From Chitinophaga pinensis (GTDB lineage: Bacteria; Bacteroidota; Bacteroidia; UBA4408), in the NCBI GenBank assembly GCA_945872355.1, contig CAMBZU010000029.1, forward strand, positions 1-38,272: DNA of 38,272 bases. The letters are read 5' to 3'. Numbering within the stretch: the stretch's first letter is position 1; each line of letters opens with the position of its first letter. Under the pieces are notes generated by a model that did not search any database, had not been told where the DNA came from, and saw only the letters and a list, made by a program, of their open reading frames with translations. Shown here piece by piece: positions 25,887 to 34,050 of this stretch. Both the position numbers and the translations under genes were made by a program.

Positions 25887-25896
25887 TACATAAACA

Positions 25897-26625
25897 ATGA
25901 TCAAAAATTTATTTTTTATTTTATCTTTTATTTGTTTGGCTCAAAAAGGGCTGGCACAAAGCGATTCATTAGATGTGTTTAGAACACCATCAAAAAACAA
26001 AAGCAATAATAGTGCATCAGGTGCTATGGGCAATAATTCATTGTCTATTAGTCTTGCTCATTTAGGCAGAGGTGGCACTATGCTTACCTATGAACGTTTT
26101 ATTAATAACACTCCATTTGCAGTTTTTGCAGGATTGGGCTTCAATAAAATTGATCTTATAGGGCAATTTTCATTTGACAATGAAGGTTTTTATTATGAAA
26201 ATGATTATAACGATAATAACACTGCTGAATTATGTAAAATGATAGATTTTGGTGTAAAGTATTTGCCCGAGAAAGAGTTAGGCGGCGGTTATTTTGGATT
26301 AGCATATTCTTTTTATGAGAATATTATTACCCAAAAAGTGAACACAAGGTATGAATTAATAAACAGTACAAGTTCTTATAAACTCAACTATAATAGTAAA
26401 GAATTTAAAGTAATCTATGGTTCAGTTAATGATGTAGATAATAGGTTTTATAGTGATTTTTATATAGGCACTGGTTTTAGATTATTGGAGTATGATCAAC
26501 TAGATTTTAAAGAAACAGGTTCTTCAAGTCCCAAATATGATAGAGCGCTCGCAATTATTAAAGAAACAAAAAGTGCAACTAAACTATGGCTTTTTATAGG
26601 TTGGAAAATTGGGGTTAGATTTTAG
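25897..26625 (+). CDS. Barrel-like outer-membrane protein, paralogue 2
   Basis: A 242-residue paralogue of the preceding gene, 10 bases downstream. Signal peptide to LAQ, then SDSLDVFR, GRGGTMLTYERFI near residue 57, IGQFSFDNEGFYYEN near 87, DFGVKYLPEKELGGGYFGLAY near 115, YNSKEFKVIYG near 168 and LWLFIGWKIGVRF at the end. The same order of motifs as paralogue 1 shows gene duplication, but the proteins have diverged strongly, so the duplications are old. Confidence 0.75.
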   Translation: MIKNLFFILSFICLAQKGLAQSDSLDVFRTPSKNKSNNSASGAMGNNSLSISLAHLGRGGTMLTYERFINNTPFAVFAGLGFNKIDLIGQFSFDNEGFYYENDYNDNNTAELCKMIDFGVKYLPEKELGGGYFGLAYSFYENIITQKVNTRYELINSTSSYKLNYNSKEFKVIYGSVNDVDNRFYSDFYIGTGFRLLEYDQLDFKETGSSSPKYDRALAIIKETKSATKLWLFIGWKIGVRF

Positions 26626-26635
26626 TAAATAATCA

Positions 26636-27385
26636 ATGTCGAAATGTTCAATTTTATTGATTCTAAGTTATTTTGTTGTTGCTCTGGGCTATGCTCAAAC
26701 GGATAGTATAAGTGTTTTTAGAGTCAATCCTAATGCAAAAAAACAAAATGGGTCATCAAGTATTGGCCTCCGCAACGCTATTGCAATAAATATTAATAGT
26801 ATAGCCAGAGGCGGCGCCATGCTTAGCTATGAAAGATTGTTTAAAAGTCCTGAAATTTCTATTTATGCTGGCTATGGCCTAAGTTTTATCGATTTAGTGG
26901 GCCAATACTCATTTGATGAGGAACTTGAATTTTATCCACAGGACGACTATTCAACAAAATCAATGGTAAGCCCAGGTAGAATCATTGACGTTGGTTTAAA
27001 GTTTTGGGATGCTACCCTTTGGGATGACAGTTACATTGGTTTAGGATACTCGTATTATTCAAACAATCTAAAAAGAAAAATCGATAGTCAATACAATATA
27101 GCTCAAGATGGCCCCCGTTCTTATAATTTAGATTACATAAGTAATGAAATTAAACTTGTGCTAGGTTTTACAAATAGCGATACAAGAAGACTTTATGTTG
27201 ATGCTGCTGGTGGCTTAGGTCTCAGATTTGTAAATTATCAAAAATTAATAATTACAGACGACCCCTTTGCTGCTTTTAATATACTTACTGTAACAGCTAA
27301 TCGAGAAATTCAAGTTGACAAATCCAGTGAGTTTAAAATAAAATTTTGGGCCTTTCTAGGATTAAAAATAGGCCTAAGAATCTAA
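26636..27385 (+). CDS. Barrel-like outer-membrane protein, paralogue 3
   Basis: A 249-residue paralogue, 10 bases after paralogue 2. Signal peptide to YAQ, then TDSISVFR, ARGGAMLSYERLF near residue 61, VGQYSFDEELEFYP near 89, DVGLKFWDATLWDDSYIGLGY near 119, YISNEIKLVLGF near 173 and FWAFLGLKIGLRI at the end. The final residue is isoleucine where the other copies have phenylalanine. It ends 11 bases before the fourth, disrupted copy. Confidence 0.75.
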   Translation: MSKCSILLILSYFVVALGYAQTDSISVFRVNPNAKKQNGSSSIGLRNAIAININSIARGGAMLSYERLFKSPEISIYAGYGLSFIDLVGQYSFDEELEFYPQDDYSTKSMVSPGRIIDVGLKFWDATLWDDSYIGLGYSYYSNNLKRKIDSQYNIAQDGPRSYNLDYISNEIKLVLGFTNSDTRRLYVDAAGGLGLRFVNYQKLIITDDPFAAFNILTVTANREIQVDKSSEFKIKFWAFLGLKIGLRI

Positions 27386-28167
27386 ATGAACTATTTATGA
27401 AACAACTATTTTGTATTTTTTCGCTCTGCTTTTGTATACATCTTCATGTCAATGCACAATCAGATTCTCTTTCGTTATTTAGAGAAAATAATGCATCAAA
27501 TTTTGATAAAACAGGGAATAAAAAAAATTTCTTTTTTTTAAATCTAACCACGCTTTTTAGAGGCGGTTTTGCTCTTGGTTACGAAAAGTATTTTGGGTTC
27601 TCAGGATTGGCTGCTTATGCACATATAGGTTATACTGCAAGAGATTTTACAGGGCAATATTAAATTAAGGATGGTAATTCTATCTTCTTTAATTATGAAA
27701 CATACAAAGGAGGAAAAAAACCAGGCTATATGTATGAACTAGGTACAAAATATTATTTTGAAAAAGTACCAAGTGGAAACTATATTGCTGCAGCCTTTTC
27801 AACTATAATAAATACAAGGGTTAGAGATTTAACGGATGAATTTATACCTGTTAATATAAACAGTAAATCTTATTTAGTTAATTACTCAAGTAAGGAAATA
27901 AAATTAATGTTGGGAAAAGCGAGTGATGCCTCAGAAAAATTTTATACTGATTTTGCTTTTGGTGGTGGTTTGCGATTCCTAAAATATGATGATGTAAAGT
28001 TTACTACACAGGACGGACCTGCACTAGAAATAAACCGTTCCCATGCTATGAGAGGGTGGCGCTTCCAAACGAAATTTCCAAATGAAATAGTGCATTTTCT
28101 GCCAATCGAAATGCAACATACAAACTTAAAAACCGCCACTTTTACTTACCATGTTTTATGCCCAGTA

Positions 28168-28692
28168 TTAAATTGATTTGCTATATAATTCCTTCCATCG
28201 TAAGTCAGTTTGTTGGTCAACCCATTGTTTTGATTTGAACCCTCCGAATCTTAAACTTTGATTTAGTAGTTTCCCAACTCCAATTGAATAAATAATTCTA
28301 TTGTCTTTTTCTAATTCTATATAAATTCCATCTGAAACTTTGAATACACCATTCATACCTTTAATAGTTAAACCGTCGATTGAATTACTTGGTATTTGAC
28401 CAGGCAATATTTCTTTAACACCACAATTTTCATCTAAAACAAATATTTTACTATTTGAGAGATTTCGAATTATCCTACCTCCCTTTTTGAATTCTAATAA
28501 TTGCAGAAAGGATGCAATGCCGATACCTACTCCAATGCTTTTGTTTATTTGATTATTTGAAATTGATAGTCCCAAGGCAGCTATTAACCCAAGAGACATC
28601 CTTGTGTAAGGATCTATAGAATGTTCTAAAGATTTTAATCCCTTGAATGATATCAATCCTGAAGCTGTGGTAATTAAATTTTTGTTTTTCAT
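28168..28692 (-). CDS. Unknown protein inside the inserted segment
   Basis: A 174-residue protein. Residues about 30-65 are hydrophobic (MSLGLIAALGLSIS and GVGIGIASFLQLLEF), perhaps one or two membrane segments. The remainder is soluble, with GGRIIRNLSNSKIFVLDENC near residue 71 and a basic, tryptophan-containing C-terminus (KQWVDQQTDLRWKEL). No family recognised and no catalytic motif seen. It lies wholly within the insertion in paralogue 4, on the opposite strand, so it is probably cargo of that insertion. A 15-base palindrome lies 53 bases upstream of its start. Confidence 0.55.
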   Translation of the reverse strand: MKNKNLITTASGLISFKGLKSLEHSIDPYTRMSLGLIAALGLSISNNQINKSIGVGIGIASFLQLLEFKKGGRIIRNLSNSKIFVLDENCGVKEILPGQIPSNSIDGLTIKGMNGVFKVSDGIYIELEKDNRIIYSIGVGKLLNQSLRFGGFKSKQWVDQQTDLRWKELYSKSI

Positions 28693-28744
28693 GTTCTGTT
28701 TTATCTATTTTTTATTCATATTTCATGCCGAAATAAAAGACCGC

Positions 28745-28759
28745 CAAAATGACATTTTG
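28745..28759 (-). promoter_or_regulatory. Palindrome upstream of the inserted gene
   Basis: CAAAATG-A-CATTTTG, a perfect 7+1+7 palindrome in the short region before the start at 28692. Possible operator for the inserted gene. Confidence 0.3.
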
Positions 28760-28913
28760 TTATTTTTGAGACGATAATGCTTTTAATAGTTTTGGAAATA
28801 TCGGGCATAAAATTATTTGTATGTGAAATCCTTTAGCCAAAGTGTAAAAAAGGAAATAAAACCTTGGTTGTTTTTAACGTATAAAATTGGCTATAGATTT
28901 TGATGAAAATCTA

Positions 28914-30881
28914 TCAAGCTAATTTTTTTAATTCCGTCTGTTTAACCTCTAATTCAACATTCATACTTTCCCAATTAGAAACTATTAAATCTAATTCATG
29001 TTGTACCTTGCTATGCTGTTGATATAGCGTTTTTAATTTTTCGTTATCAGCAAGTGTTTCCGGCAAAGTTAAATCATGACTAATCACATTTAATCTTTTT
29101 TCAAATTCTTCAATGCTTTGCTCCGAAACACCTATTTGCTTAATTATTTTTTTTATTTCCTTGTCTAATTCTTTCTTTAATTCTGAATTTTTATGCTTGT
29201 CTTCTTTGCTAACTTCTACTATTTTAATTGAAGCTTTTGCTTCAACTTTTTTACGTTCTAAATCGGCTAGCGAATTCAGTTTGTTGTATTTTAAAAATTC
29301 ATAAATAGTGCCTATAAATGGCTTCACACTTTGTTTCCCAAAATAATACATCTTTTCTGTAAGCCCTTCTAAAAAGTCCCTATCATGCGATACTACAATT
29401 AAAGTTCCATCGTACTTTAATAAGGCATTTTTTAGTACTTCTTTCGAACGCATATCCAAGTGATTGGTGGGCTCATCCAGTACCAATAAATTGTAAGGAT
29501 GCAAAAGTAACTTACACAAGGCCAATCTGTTTTTTTCACCACCACTTAATACTTTCACTTTTTTATCGATAGTGTCGCCACTAAACAAAAAGGAGCCTAA
29601 CAAACCTCTAATGTTTTTTCTAATGTCACCAACGGCATCATCATCAATAATATCAAATACAGTTTTCTCTGGATTTAAGCTCTCCGCTTGATTTTGTGCA
29701 AAGTAACCTATATCAACTTGATGCCCAATTTGCAAATCTCCCGTATATTCAATTTCGCCAGCAACTATCTTTAAAAAGGTCGATTTTCCTTCGCCATTCT
29801 TTCCTACCAAAGCTATTTTTTGACCTCGTTCTACTTCAATTTCGGCATCCTTAAAAATTACTTTCTGACCATAACTTTTACCGACTTTAATTGCATTTAC
29901 AACCACTTTTCCCGAGCGTGGGGCAGGAGGAAAACGGAAATTAATGGAGGCGTTTTCATCGTCATCTACTTCAATAATTTCTAAACGATCAAGTTTTTTA
30001 ATTAAGCTTTGCGCAAATGCAGCCTTGTCTTTTTTTGCCCTAAATTTATTGATCAGCTCTTCGGTATGTTCAATAAATTTTTGTTGGTTTTTATGCGCTG
30101 CAACTTGCTGGTCTTTGCGCTCTTTGCGTTGAATTAGATAATTTGAATAGTTAGTTTTGTAATCATAAATCTTACCTAAACTTATTTCTATGGTACGATT
30201 AGTAACATTATCTAAAAATGCTTTATCATGGCTCACTAAAATGATGGCACCAAAATAATCTTTCAAAAAATCTTCTAACCATTGTATACTTTCAATATCC
30301 AAGTGATTGGTGGGCTCATCTAAAAGTATTAAATCTGGTTGTTGCAAAAGTATTTTGGCCAACTCAATACGCATGCGCCATCCACCACTAAAACTGCTGC
30401 AGGGCTCATTAAAGTCTTTGCGTAAAAAACCTAAACCAAGTAATATTTTTTCAGCATTCCCTTCCGCATCATAGCCTCCAATCATGTTAAAGCGCTCATT
30501 GGCATCGTGCAATCTAACCAATAAATCATGATAAGCTTGCGATTCGTAATCTGTGCGCGTGGCTACTTCATCATTCAGTTTTTCAATTAAATCTTGTAAT
30601 TGATTTACTTCTATAAAAGCTTTACAAGCTTCCTCCATCACTGTTAATTGGCTTGTACTTGCAATTTCTTGTGCCAAATAACCAACAGTTAAACCATTTT
30701 GCATCGATATTGTGCCCGAATCAGGCACTTGTTTGCCTGATAGTATTTTTAACAAAGTAGATTTTCCGGCTCCATTTTTTCCTGTTAAACCAACCCTGTC
30801 TTTTCTGTTTACTAAAAATGATACCTCTTCAAAAAGATAGGTGCCGCTAAAACTTACTGATACTTTACTTACTGATAACAT
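28914..30881 (-). CDS. ABC-F family ATPase
   Basis: A 655-residue soluble protein with two ABC nucleotide-binding domains and no membrane segments, the layout of ABC-F proteins that act on ribosomes. First domain: Walker A GKNGAGKST near residue 36, signature FSGGWRMR near 162, Walker B LILLDEPTNHLDIES near 184. An interdomain linker with many basic residues follows (about 240-300). Second domain: GKNGEGKST near 358, LSGGEKNR near 448, LLVLDEPTNHLDMRS near 470. A C-terminal charged coiled coil covers about 545-650. This resembles the YheS/Uup-like subclasses; the exact subtype and any antibiotic role cannot be told from sequence by eye. Ten bases separate its stop from the displaced end of paralogue 4, which is convergent. 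Confidence 0.92.
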   Translation of the reverse strand: MLSVSKVSVSFSGTYLFEEVSFLVNRKDRVGLTGKNGAGKSTLLKILSGKQVPDSGTISMQNGLTVGYLAQEIASTSQLTVMEEACKAFIEVNQLQDLIEKLNDEVATRTDYESQAYHDLLVRLHDANERFNMIGGYDAEGNAEKILLGLGFLRKDFNEPCSSFSGGWRMRIELAKILLQQPDLILLDEPTNHLDIESIQWLEDFLKDYFGAIILVSHDKAFLDNVTNRTIEISLGKIYDYKTNYSNYLIQRKERKDQQVAAHKNQQKFIEHTEELINKFRAKKDKAAFAQSLIKKLDRLEIIEVDDDENASINFRFPPAPRSGKVVVNAIKVGKSYGQKVIFKDAEIEVERGQKIALVGKNGEGKSTFLKIVAGEIEYTGDLQIGHQVDIGYFAQNQAESLNPEKTVFDIIDDDAVGDIRKNIRGLLGSFLFSGDTIDKKVKVLSGGEKNRLALCKLLLHPYNLLVLDEPTNHLDMRSKEVLKNALLKYDGTLIVVSHDRDFLEGLTEKMYYFGKQSVKPFIGTIYEFLKYNKLNSLADLERKKVEAKASIKIVEVSKEDKHKNSELKKELDKEIKKIIKQIGVSEQSIEEFEKRLNVISHDLTLPETLADNEKLKTLYQQHSKVQHELDLIVSNWESMNVELEVKQTELKKLA

Positions 30882-30998
30882 GTTTATTATTGATTGTGAA
30901 AAGGAAAGTAATTCATTGCAAAATTGAATAAGTTGAACTCAATTTTTTAATGGTAATGTCCGATCTAATATTTTTACTATTTATTTATTTTTTGATGT

Positions 30999-31949
30999 TT
31001 ATTTTTTGAGATGCAAAAACATATCATCACTCATCTTTTTTAAATCAAATTCCGCTTTCCATCCCCAATCTTGCTGCGCTGCGCTGTCATCAATGCTTTG
31101 AGGCCAACTGTCTGCAATCTGTTGCCTACTGTCTAGTTGATAAGTGATTTTAAAATTTGGATAATGATTGCAAATTTCTGCAGCAATTTCTTTCGGCGAA
31201 AAACTCATGCCGCTGAGGTTATAAGATGATCTAATTTTAACTTTATCAGCATCTGCATGCATCAAGTCAAGCGTAGCTTTTATTGCATCTGGCATATACA
31301 TCATGGGCAATGCAGTATTTTCACTTAAAAAACATTCATATTGTTGATGCTTAATTGCTTCATGATAAATGTGCACAGCATAATCAGTTGTACCACCTCC
31401 TGGTGCACTCTTATGGCCAATTAATCCAGGATATCTTAAACTGCGCACATCAACATTGTATTTATTGAAATAATACTCACACCATCTTTCACCTGTTTGT
31501 TTACTTATTCCATAAACTGTATTGGGTTCCATAATGGTATATTGTGGCGTATTTAACCTTGGCGTGCTAGGGCCAAAAACAGCTATTGAACTTGGCCAAT
31601 ATACTTTCTTAATATGACCTTCTTTGGCTAAATCAAGTACATTAAATAAACCATTCATATTTAAATCCCAAGCAAACATTGGGTTTTTTTCTGCTGTGGC
31701 TGAAAGCAAAGCTGCCAACAAATAAATTTGTGTAATTTCATATTTCTGAACAATTTCAAAAATACGCTTCCCGTTCAACACATTTAATGTTTCGTAAGGC
31801 ATTTCCGATTTAAGTGATTCTTTATCCAAATCCTTAATGTCACTAGCAATCACACTTTCTTGCCCGTAAATTAATCTTAATCCTTCTACCAATTCACCAC
31901 CAATTTGTCCAGATGAACCAATCACCAATATCTTTTCTTTAACTTTCAT
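30999..31949 (-). CDS. L-threonine 3-dehydrogenase, short-chain (GalE-like) type
   Basis: NAD-dependent oxidation of threonine to 2-amino-3-ketobutyrate, the first step of the threonine-to-glycine pathway. The 316-residue protein is of the extended short-chain dehydrogenase type used by Bacteroidota rather than the zinc-dependent Tdh. NAD-binding GSSGQIGG lies at residues 11-18; LLAALLSATAEKNP near 78 and WPSSIAVFGP near 118 are typical; the catalytic pair is Y146 and K150 in VYGISKQTGE; RYPGLIGHKSAPGGGTTDYA near 172 is diagnostic. The partner glycine C-acetyltransferase gene is not in the window. A TAGGTTTG -7-like box on the minus strand lies at 31969-31976. Confidence 0.9.
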   Translation of the reverse strand: MKVKEKILVIGSSGQIGGELVEGLRLIYGQESVIASDIKDLDKESLKSEMPYETLNVLNGKRIFEIVQKYEITQIYLLAALLSATAEKNPMFAWDLNMNGLFNVLDLAKEGHIKKVYWPSSIAVFGPSTPRLNTPQYTIMEPNTVYGISKQTGERWCEYYFNKYNVDVRSLRYPGLIGHKSAPGGGTTDYAVHIYHEAIKHQQYECFLSENTALPMMYMPDAIKATLDLMHADADKVKIRSSYNLSGMSFSPKEIAAEICNHYPNFKITYQLDSRQQIADSWPQSIDDSAAQQDWGWKAEFDLKKMSDDMFLHLKK

Positions 31950-32084
31950 ACTTCAAAATTTAAGGGTTCAAACCTACATTATTTTATAATATGTGCCCGA
32001 ATAAATTTTCAATAAAATAGAATAAATACAAGGGATAAGAAAACTATTTAGCATTTTTCAAGCTAATAATTCTCATTTTTACGC

Positions 32085-32092
32085 TACATTTG
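32085..32092 (+). promoter_or_regulatory. Possible -7 element for the small lipoprotein gene
   Basis: TACATTTG fits TAnnTTTG 17 bases before the ATG at 32110. No well-placed -33 TTG. Confidence 0.35.
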
Positions 32093-32109
32093 CTCAAATC
32101 CTTTTTTAA

Positions 32110-32775
32110 ATGAAAAATAAGCTTATTATAATTTTTTCTCTATTTGCTTTTGTTTTTGCTTCATGCAATTCTATTTACAAAAAGCACTATAATAATGGTT
32201 ATACATTTATTAAGCACAACAAAAAAAGCAAGGTAGAAGTTGCCAAAAAAGAGCAAACTTTACAAGAAAAGTCAATAGCCATAGTGCAGCGCGAAACTGA
32301 AACGGAAAAACATAACGCTCAAATAAATGCTGAAAAAACTTTTCAAACCTATCATAAATCACTCGATAAAATTCAAAACAACGCGCCCGGTCGTTTGCTC
32401 AGTAGCATTAATAAAATTTCAATTAATAAAATTGATGCCTTAAAATCAAATAAACTTTACAGAAAGCAGCAACCAAAAGATGATTCAGCCAGCAAAGCTC
32501 TGAACGATAAAACTCAAACTGCACTAATACTTGCAATAGTATCAATTGTTTCTTTCTTCTTATTATCATTTTTAAGCCTAATTCCTGCCATAATTGCCTT
32601 AGCTTTTGCAAAAAAAGCAACTGCCATGGCTCAATTAAACGGAGTGCCTGTGCCATCTGATGTTAAAACTGCAAAGGTTTTGGCTTGGATTACCATAGGA
32701 CTTAATATTTTAATGCTAATACTCATTGCGCTTTATCTATTATTAATAATTCTTATCATTTCATCAGGAATTTAA
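32110..32775 (+). CDS. Small membrane lipoprotein, DUF4190-like C-terminus
   Basis: A 221-residue protein with a lipoprotein signal (FAFVFASC, cysteine at residue 19), a Lys/Glu-rich probably helical middle of about 115 residues (KKEQTLQEKSIAIVQRET), and two C-terminal transmembrane helices at about 138-165 and 188-218 separated by AKKATAMAQLNGVPVP. The helix pair with QTALILAIVSIVSFFLLSF and AKVLAWITIGLNILML resembles the DUF4190-type module common in Bacteroidota. Function is unknown. It precedes folK by 20 bases on the same strand, but no link in function is apparent. Confidence 0.7.
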   Translation: MKNKLIIIFSLFAFVFASCNSIYKKHYNNGYTFIKHNKKSKVEVAKKEQTLQEKSIAIVQRETETEKHNAQINAEKTFQTYHKSLDKIQNNAPGRLLSSINKISINKIDALKSNKLYRKQQPKDDSASKALNDKTQTALILAIVSIVSFFLLSFLSLIPAIIALAFAKKATAMAQLNGVPVPSDVKTAKVLAWITIGLNILMLILIALYLLLIILIISSGI

Positions 32776-32795
32776 ATAGTATTTGGTAATTTTAA

Positions 32796-33314
32796 ATGGC
32801 TGTTTCATATATCTTACTCGGTTCTAACCTTGGCAATACTTTGTTAAATTTGCAAAATGCCATTCATAATTTGCAGCAAACAGAGGTGCAAGTTTTGGCC
32901 TGCTCAAATGTTTATCAAACCAAAGCGTGGGGGAACGTAAATCAAGATGATTTTTTAAATGTAGTTATAAAAGTAAATACTTATTTAAATGCAAGCGAAT
33001 TATTAACTACACTATTAGCTATCGAATTAAAAATGGGCAGAATAAGAGGTGAGGAAAAATGGATGCCAAGATTGATTGATCTTGATATTTTATATTTTAA
33101 TGATGAAATTATTGATGAACAACATTTAAAAATACCACATCCTTATATTGCAGATAGAAGGTTTACATTAATTCCATTGAATGATATAGCAGCTAATTAT
33201 TTTCATCCTCAACTAAAATTGACTACGCAACAATTGCTGCTAAATTGTAAAGACAATAGTGAGGTTTCATCCACTTCATATACGTTATCAATATCAAATC
33301 CTAAATTGGTATGA
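32796..33314 (+). CDS. folK: 2-amino-4-hydroxy-6-hydroxymethyldihydropteridine diphosphokinase
   Basis: Transfers pyrophosphate from ATP to 6-hydroxymethyl-7,8-dihydropterin in folate synthesis. The 172-residue protein has the family landmarks: LLGSNLGNTLLNL near residue 7, SNVYQTKAWG near 37, QDDFLNVVIKV near 50, the metal-binding DxD in RLIDLDILYF near 89-98 and IPHPYIADRRFTLIPL near 110. It overlaps the deoxynucleoside kinase start by four bases (ATGA-type junction), so these are translationally coupled, and formate-tetrahydrofolate ligase follows, giving a folate/nucleotide grouping. Confidence 0.95.
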   Translation: MAVSYILLGSNLGNTLLNLQNAIHNLQQTEVQVLACSNVYQTKAWGNVNQDDFLNVVIKVNTYLNASELLTTLLAIELKMGRIRGEEKWMPRLIDLDILYFNDEIIDEQHLKIPHPYIADRRFTLIPLNDIAANYFHPQLKLTTQQLLLNCKDNSEVSSTSYTLSISNPKLV

Positions 33315-33946
33315 TGCATAATTTTATAGCTATTGAAGGCAATATTGGTGCTGGAAAAACAACTTTAAGCACCTTACTTGCAAAACACTTTAATGCCAGG
33401 TTGGTACTAGAGCAATTTTCTGACAATCCCTTTCTTCCTGAGTTTTATAAAAATCCAACCAAGGTGGCTTTCCCCTTAGAGTTAAGCTTCTTGGCAGATC
33501 GTTACGGACAGCTAAAAGATGATTTAATCAACCTCGATTTGTTTAATGAAGTTTCAATAGCCGATTATTTTATTTATAAAAGTTTAATTTTCGCAAGTAA
33601 TAACCTAAAGGAAGATGAATTGCTTTTGTATCAGCGCTTGTTCGATATCATTGCTGCGTCATTGCCAAAACCCGATTTGTTGATTTATTTATATCTTGAC
33701 ACTGCGCAATTGCAAAAAAACATTGCCAAGCGCGGAAGAGTTTATGAGCTAGAAATTAAACCTGAATATCTTGATCAAATTCAAAACAGATATTTGGCTT
33801 TTTTACAAGGATTGCCTAATCAAAAAGTACTGGTAATAGATATGCAAGGCATAGATTTTATTGATGATAAAACTAAATTTGAGCAAATAGTTGCGCTGCT
33901 AAAAAACGATTACCCCAAGGGAATCACAAATATTTCCCTTCACTAA
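33311..33946 (+). CDS. Deoxynucleoside kinase
   Basis: A 211-residue P-loop kinase of the dCK/dGK family that phosphorylates deoxynucleosides in salvage. P-loop IEGNIGAGKTT at residues 8-18; the substrate motif LADRYGQL near 61, where the family's DRS is DRY; the LID-region arginines in KRGRVYE near 139. The substrate (deoxyadenosine or deoxyguanosine are common in Bacteroidota) cannot be read from sequence alone. Two adjacent ATG codons (33311 and 33314) could each start it. Confidence 0.9.
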   Translation: MMHNFIAIEGNIGAGKTTLSTLLAKHFNARLVLEQFSDNPFLPEFYKNPTKVAFPLELSFLADRYGQLKDDLINLDLFNEVSIADYFIYKSLIFASNNLKEDELLLYQRLFDIIAASLPKPDLLIYLYLDTAQLQKNIAKRGRVYELEIKPEYLDQIQNRYLAFLQGLPNQKVLVIDMQGIDFIDDKTKFEQIVALLKNDYPKGITNISLH

Positions 33947-33984
33947 TTTACAGGCCTAAAATCATTTAAAAATTTATTTTAAGA

Positions 33985-34018
33985 AATGATAAAAATTCTC
34001 TTTCTTTTATTTATCATT
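33985..34018. repeat. Inverted repeat upstream of fhs
   Basis: AATGATAAA (33985-33993) and TTTATCATT (34010-34018), 16 bases apart, in the 104-bp gap before fhs. Could be an mRNA hairpin ending the folK-kinase transcript or an operator; AT-rich, so possibly chance. Confidence 0.3.
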
Positions 34019-34050
34019 GCTATATAATTATAGAAAATAATTCCACAACT

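Larger units (their letters stand above)
28035..28812. other. Inserted segment splitting paralogue 4
   Basis: Foreign DNA judged by comparison with paralogues 1-3: similarity stops at about 28035-28050 and resumes by about 28820. It holds one minus-strand gene (28168-28692). A 10-bp perfect inverted repeat, TTTTATGCCC (28154-28163) and GGGCATAAAA (28803-28812), brackets most of it. GAAATAAA occurs on both sides (28027-28034 and 28853-28860) and could be a target duplication or a chance match. A GTGGCG...CGCCAC pair (28056-28061, 28134-28139) lies at the left. No transposase or integrase is present, so the insertion mechanism is unknown and the exact ends are uncertain. Confidence 0.65.
27397..28903 (+). 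pseudogene. Barrel-like outer-membrane protein, paralogue 4, disrupted
   Basis: Begins 11 bases after paralogue 3 (ATG 27397, signal peptide ending NAQ, SDSLSLFR, FRGGFALGYEKYF, then TGQY). An in-frame TAA at 27661-27663 stops it after 88 residues, but the same frame continues without shift (GNSIFFNYET, MYELGTKYYFEKVPSGNYIA, YSSKEIKLML, GGGLRFLKYD) to about 28035, where similarity to the paralogues ends. The missing C-terminus reappears in another frame at 28811-28903: VKSFSQSVKKEIKPWLF then LTYKIGYRF and TGA, equivalent to PWLFMSWKVGLRF of paralogue 1. The roughly 0.8 kb between is an insertion carrying a minus-strand gene. The gene is almost certainly inactive as a full-length barrel, unless the stop is a sequencing error. 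Confidence 0.85.

Noticed and set aside
31961-31978. tRNA T-arm-like sequence GGTTCAAACC
   Set aside because: No acceptor, D-arm or anticodon arm can be built around it; it overlaps the promoter-like region of the threonine dehydrogenase gene.
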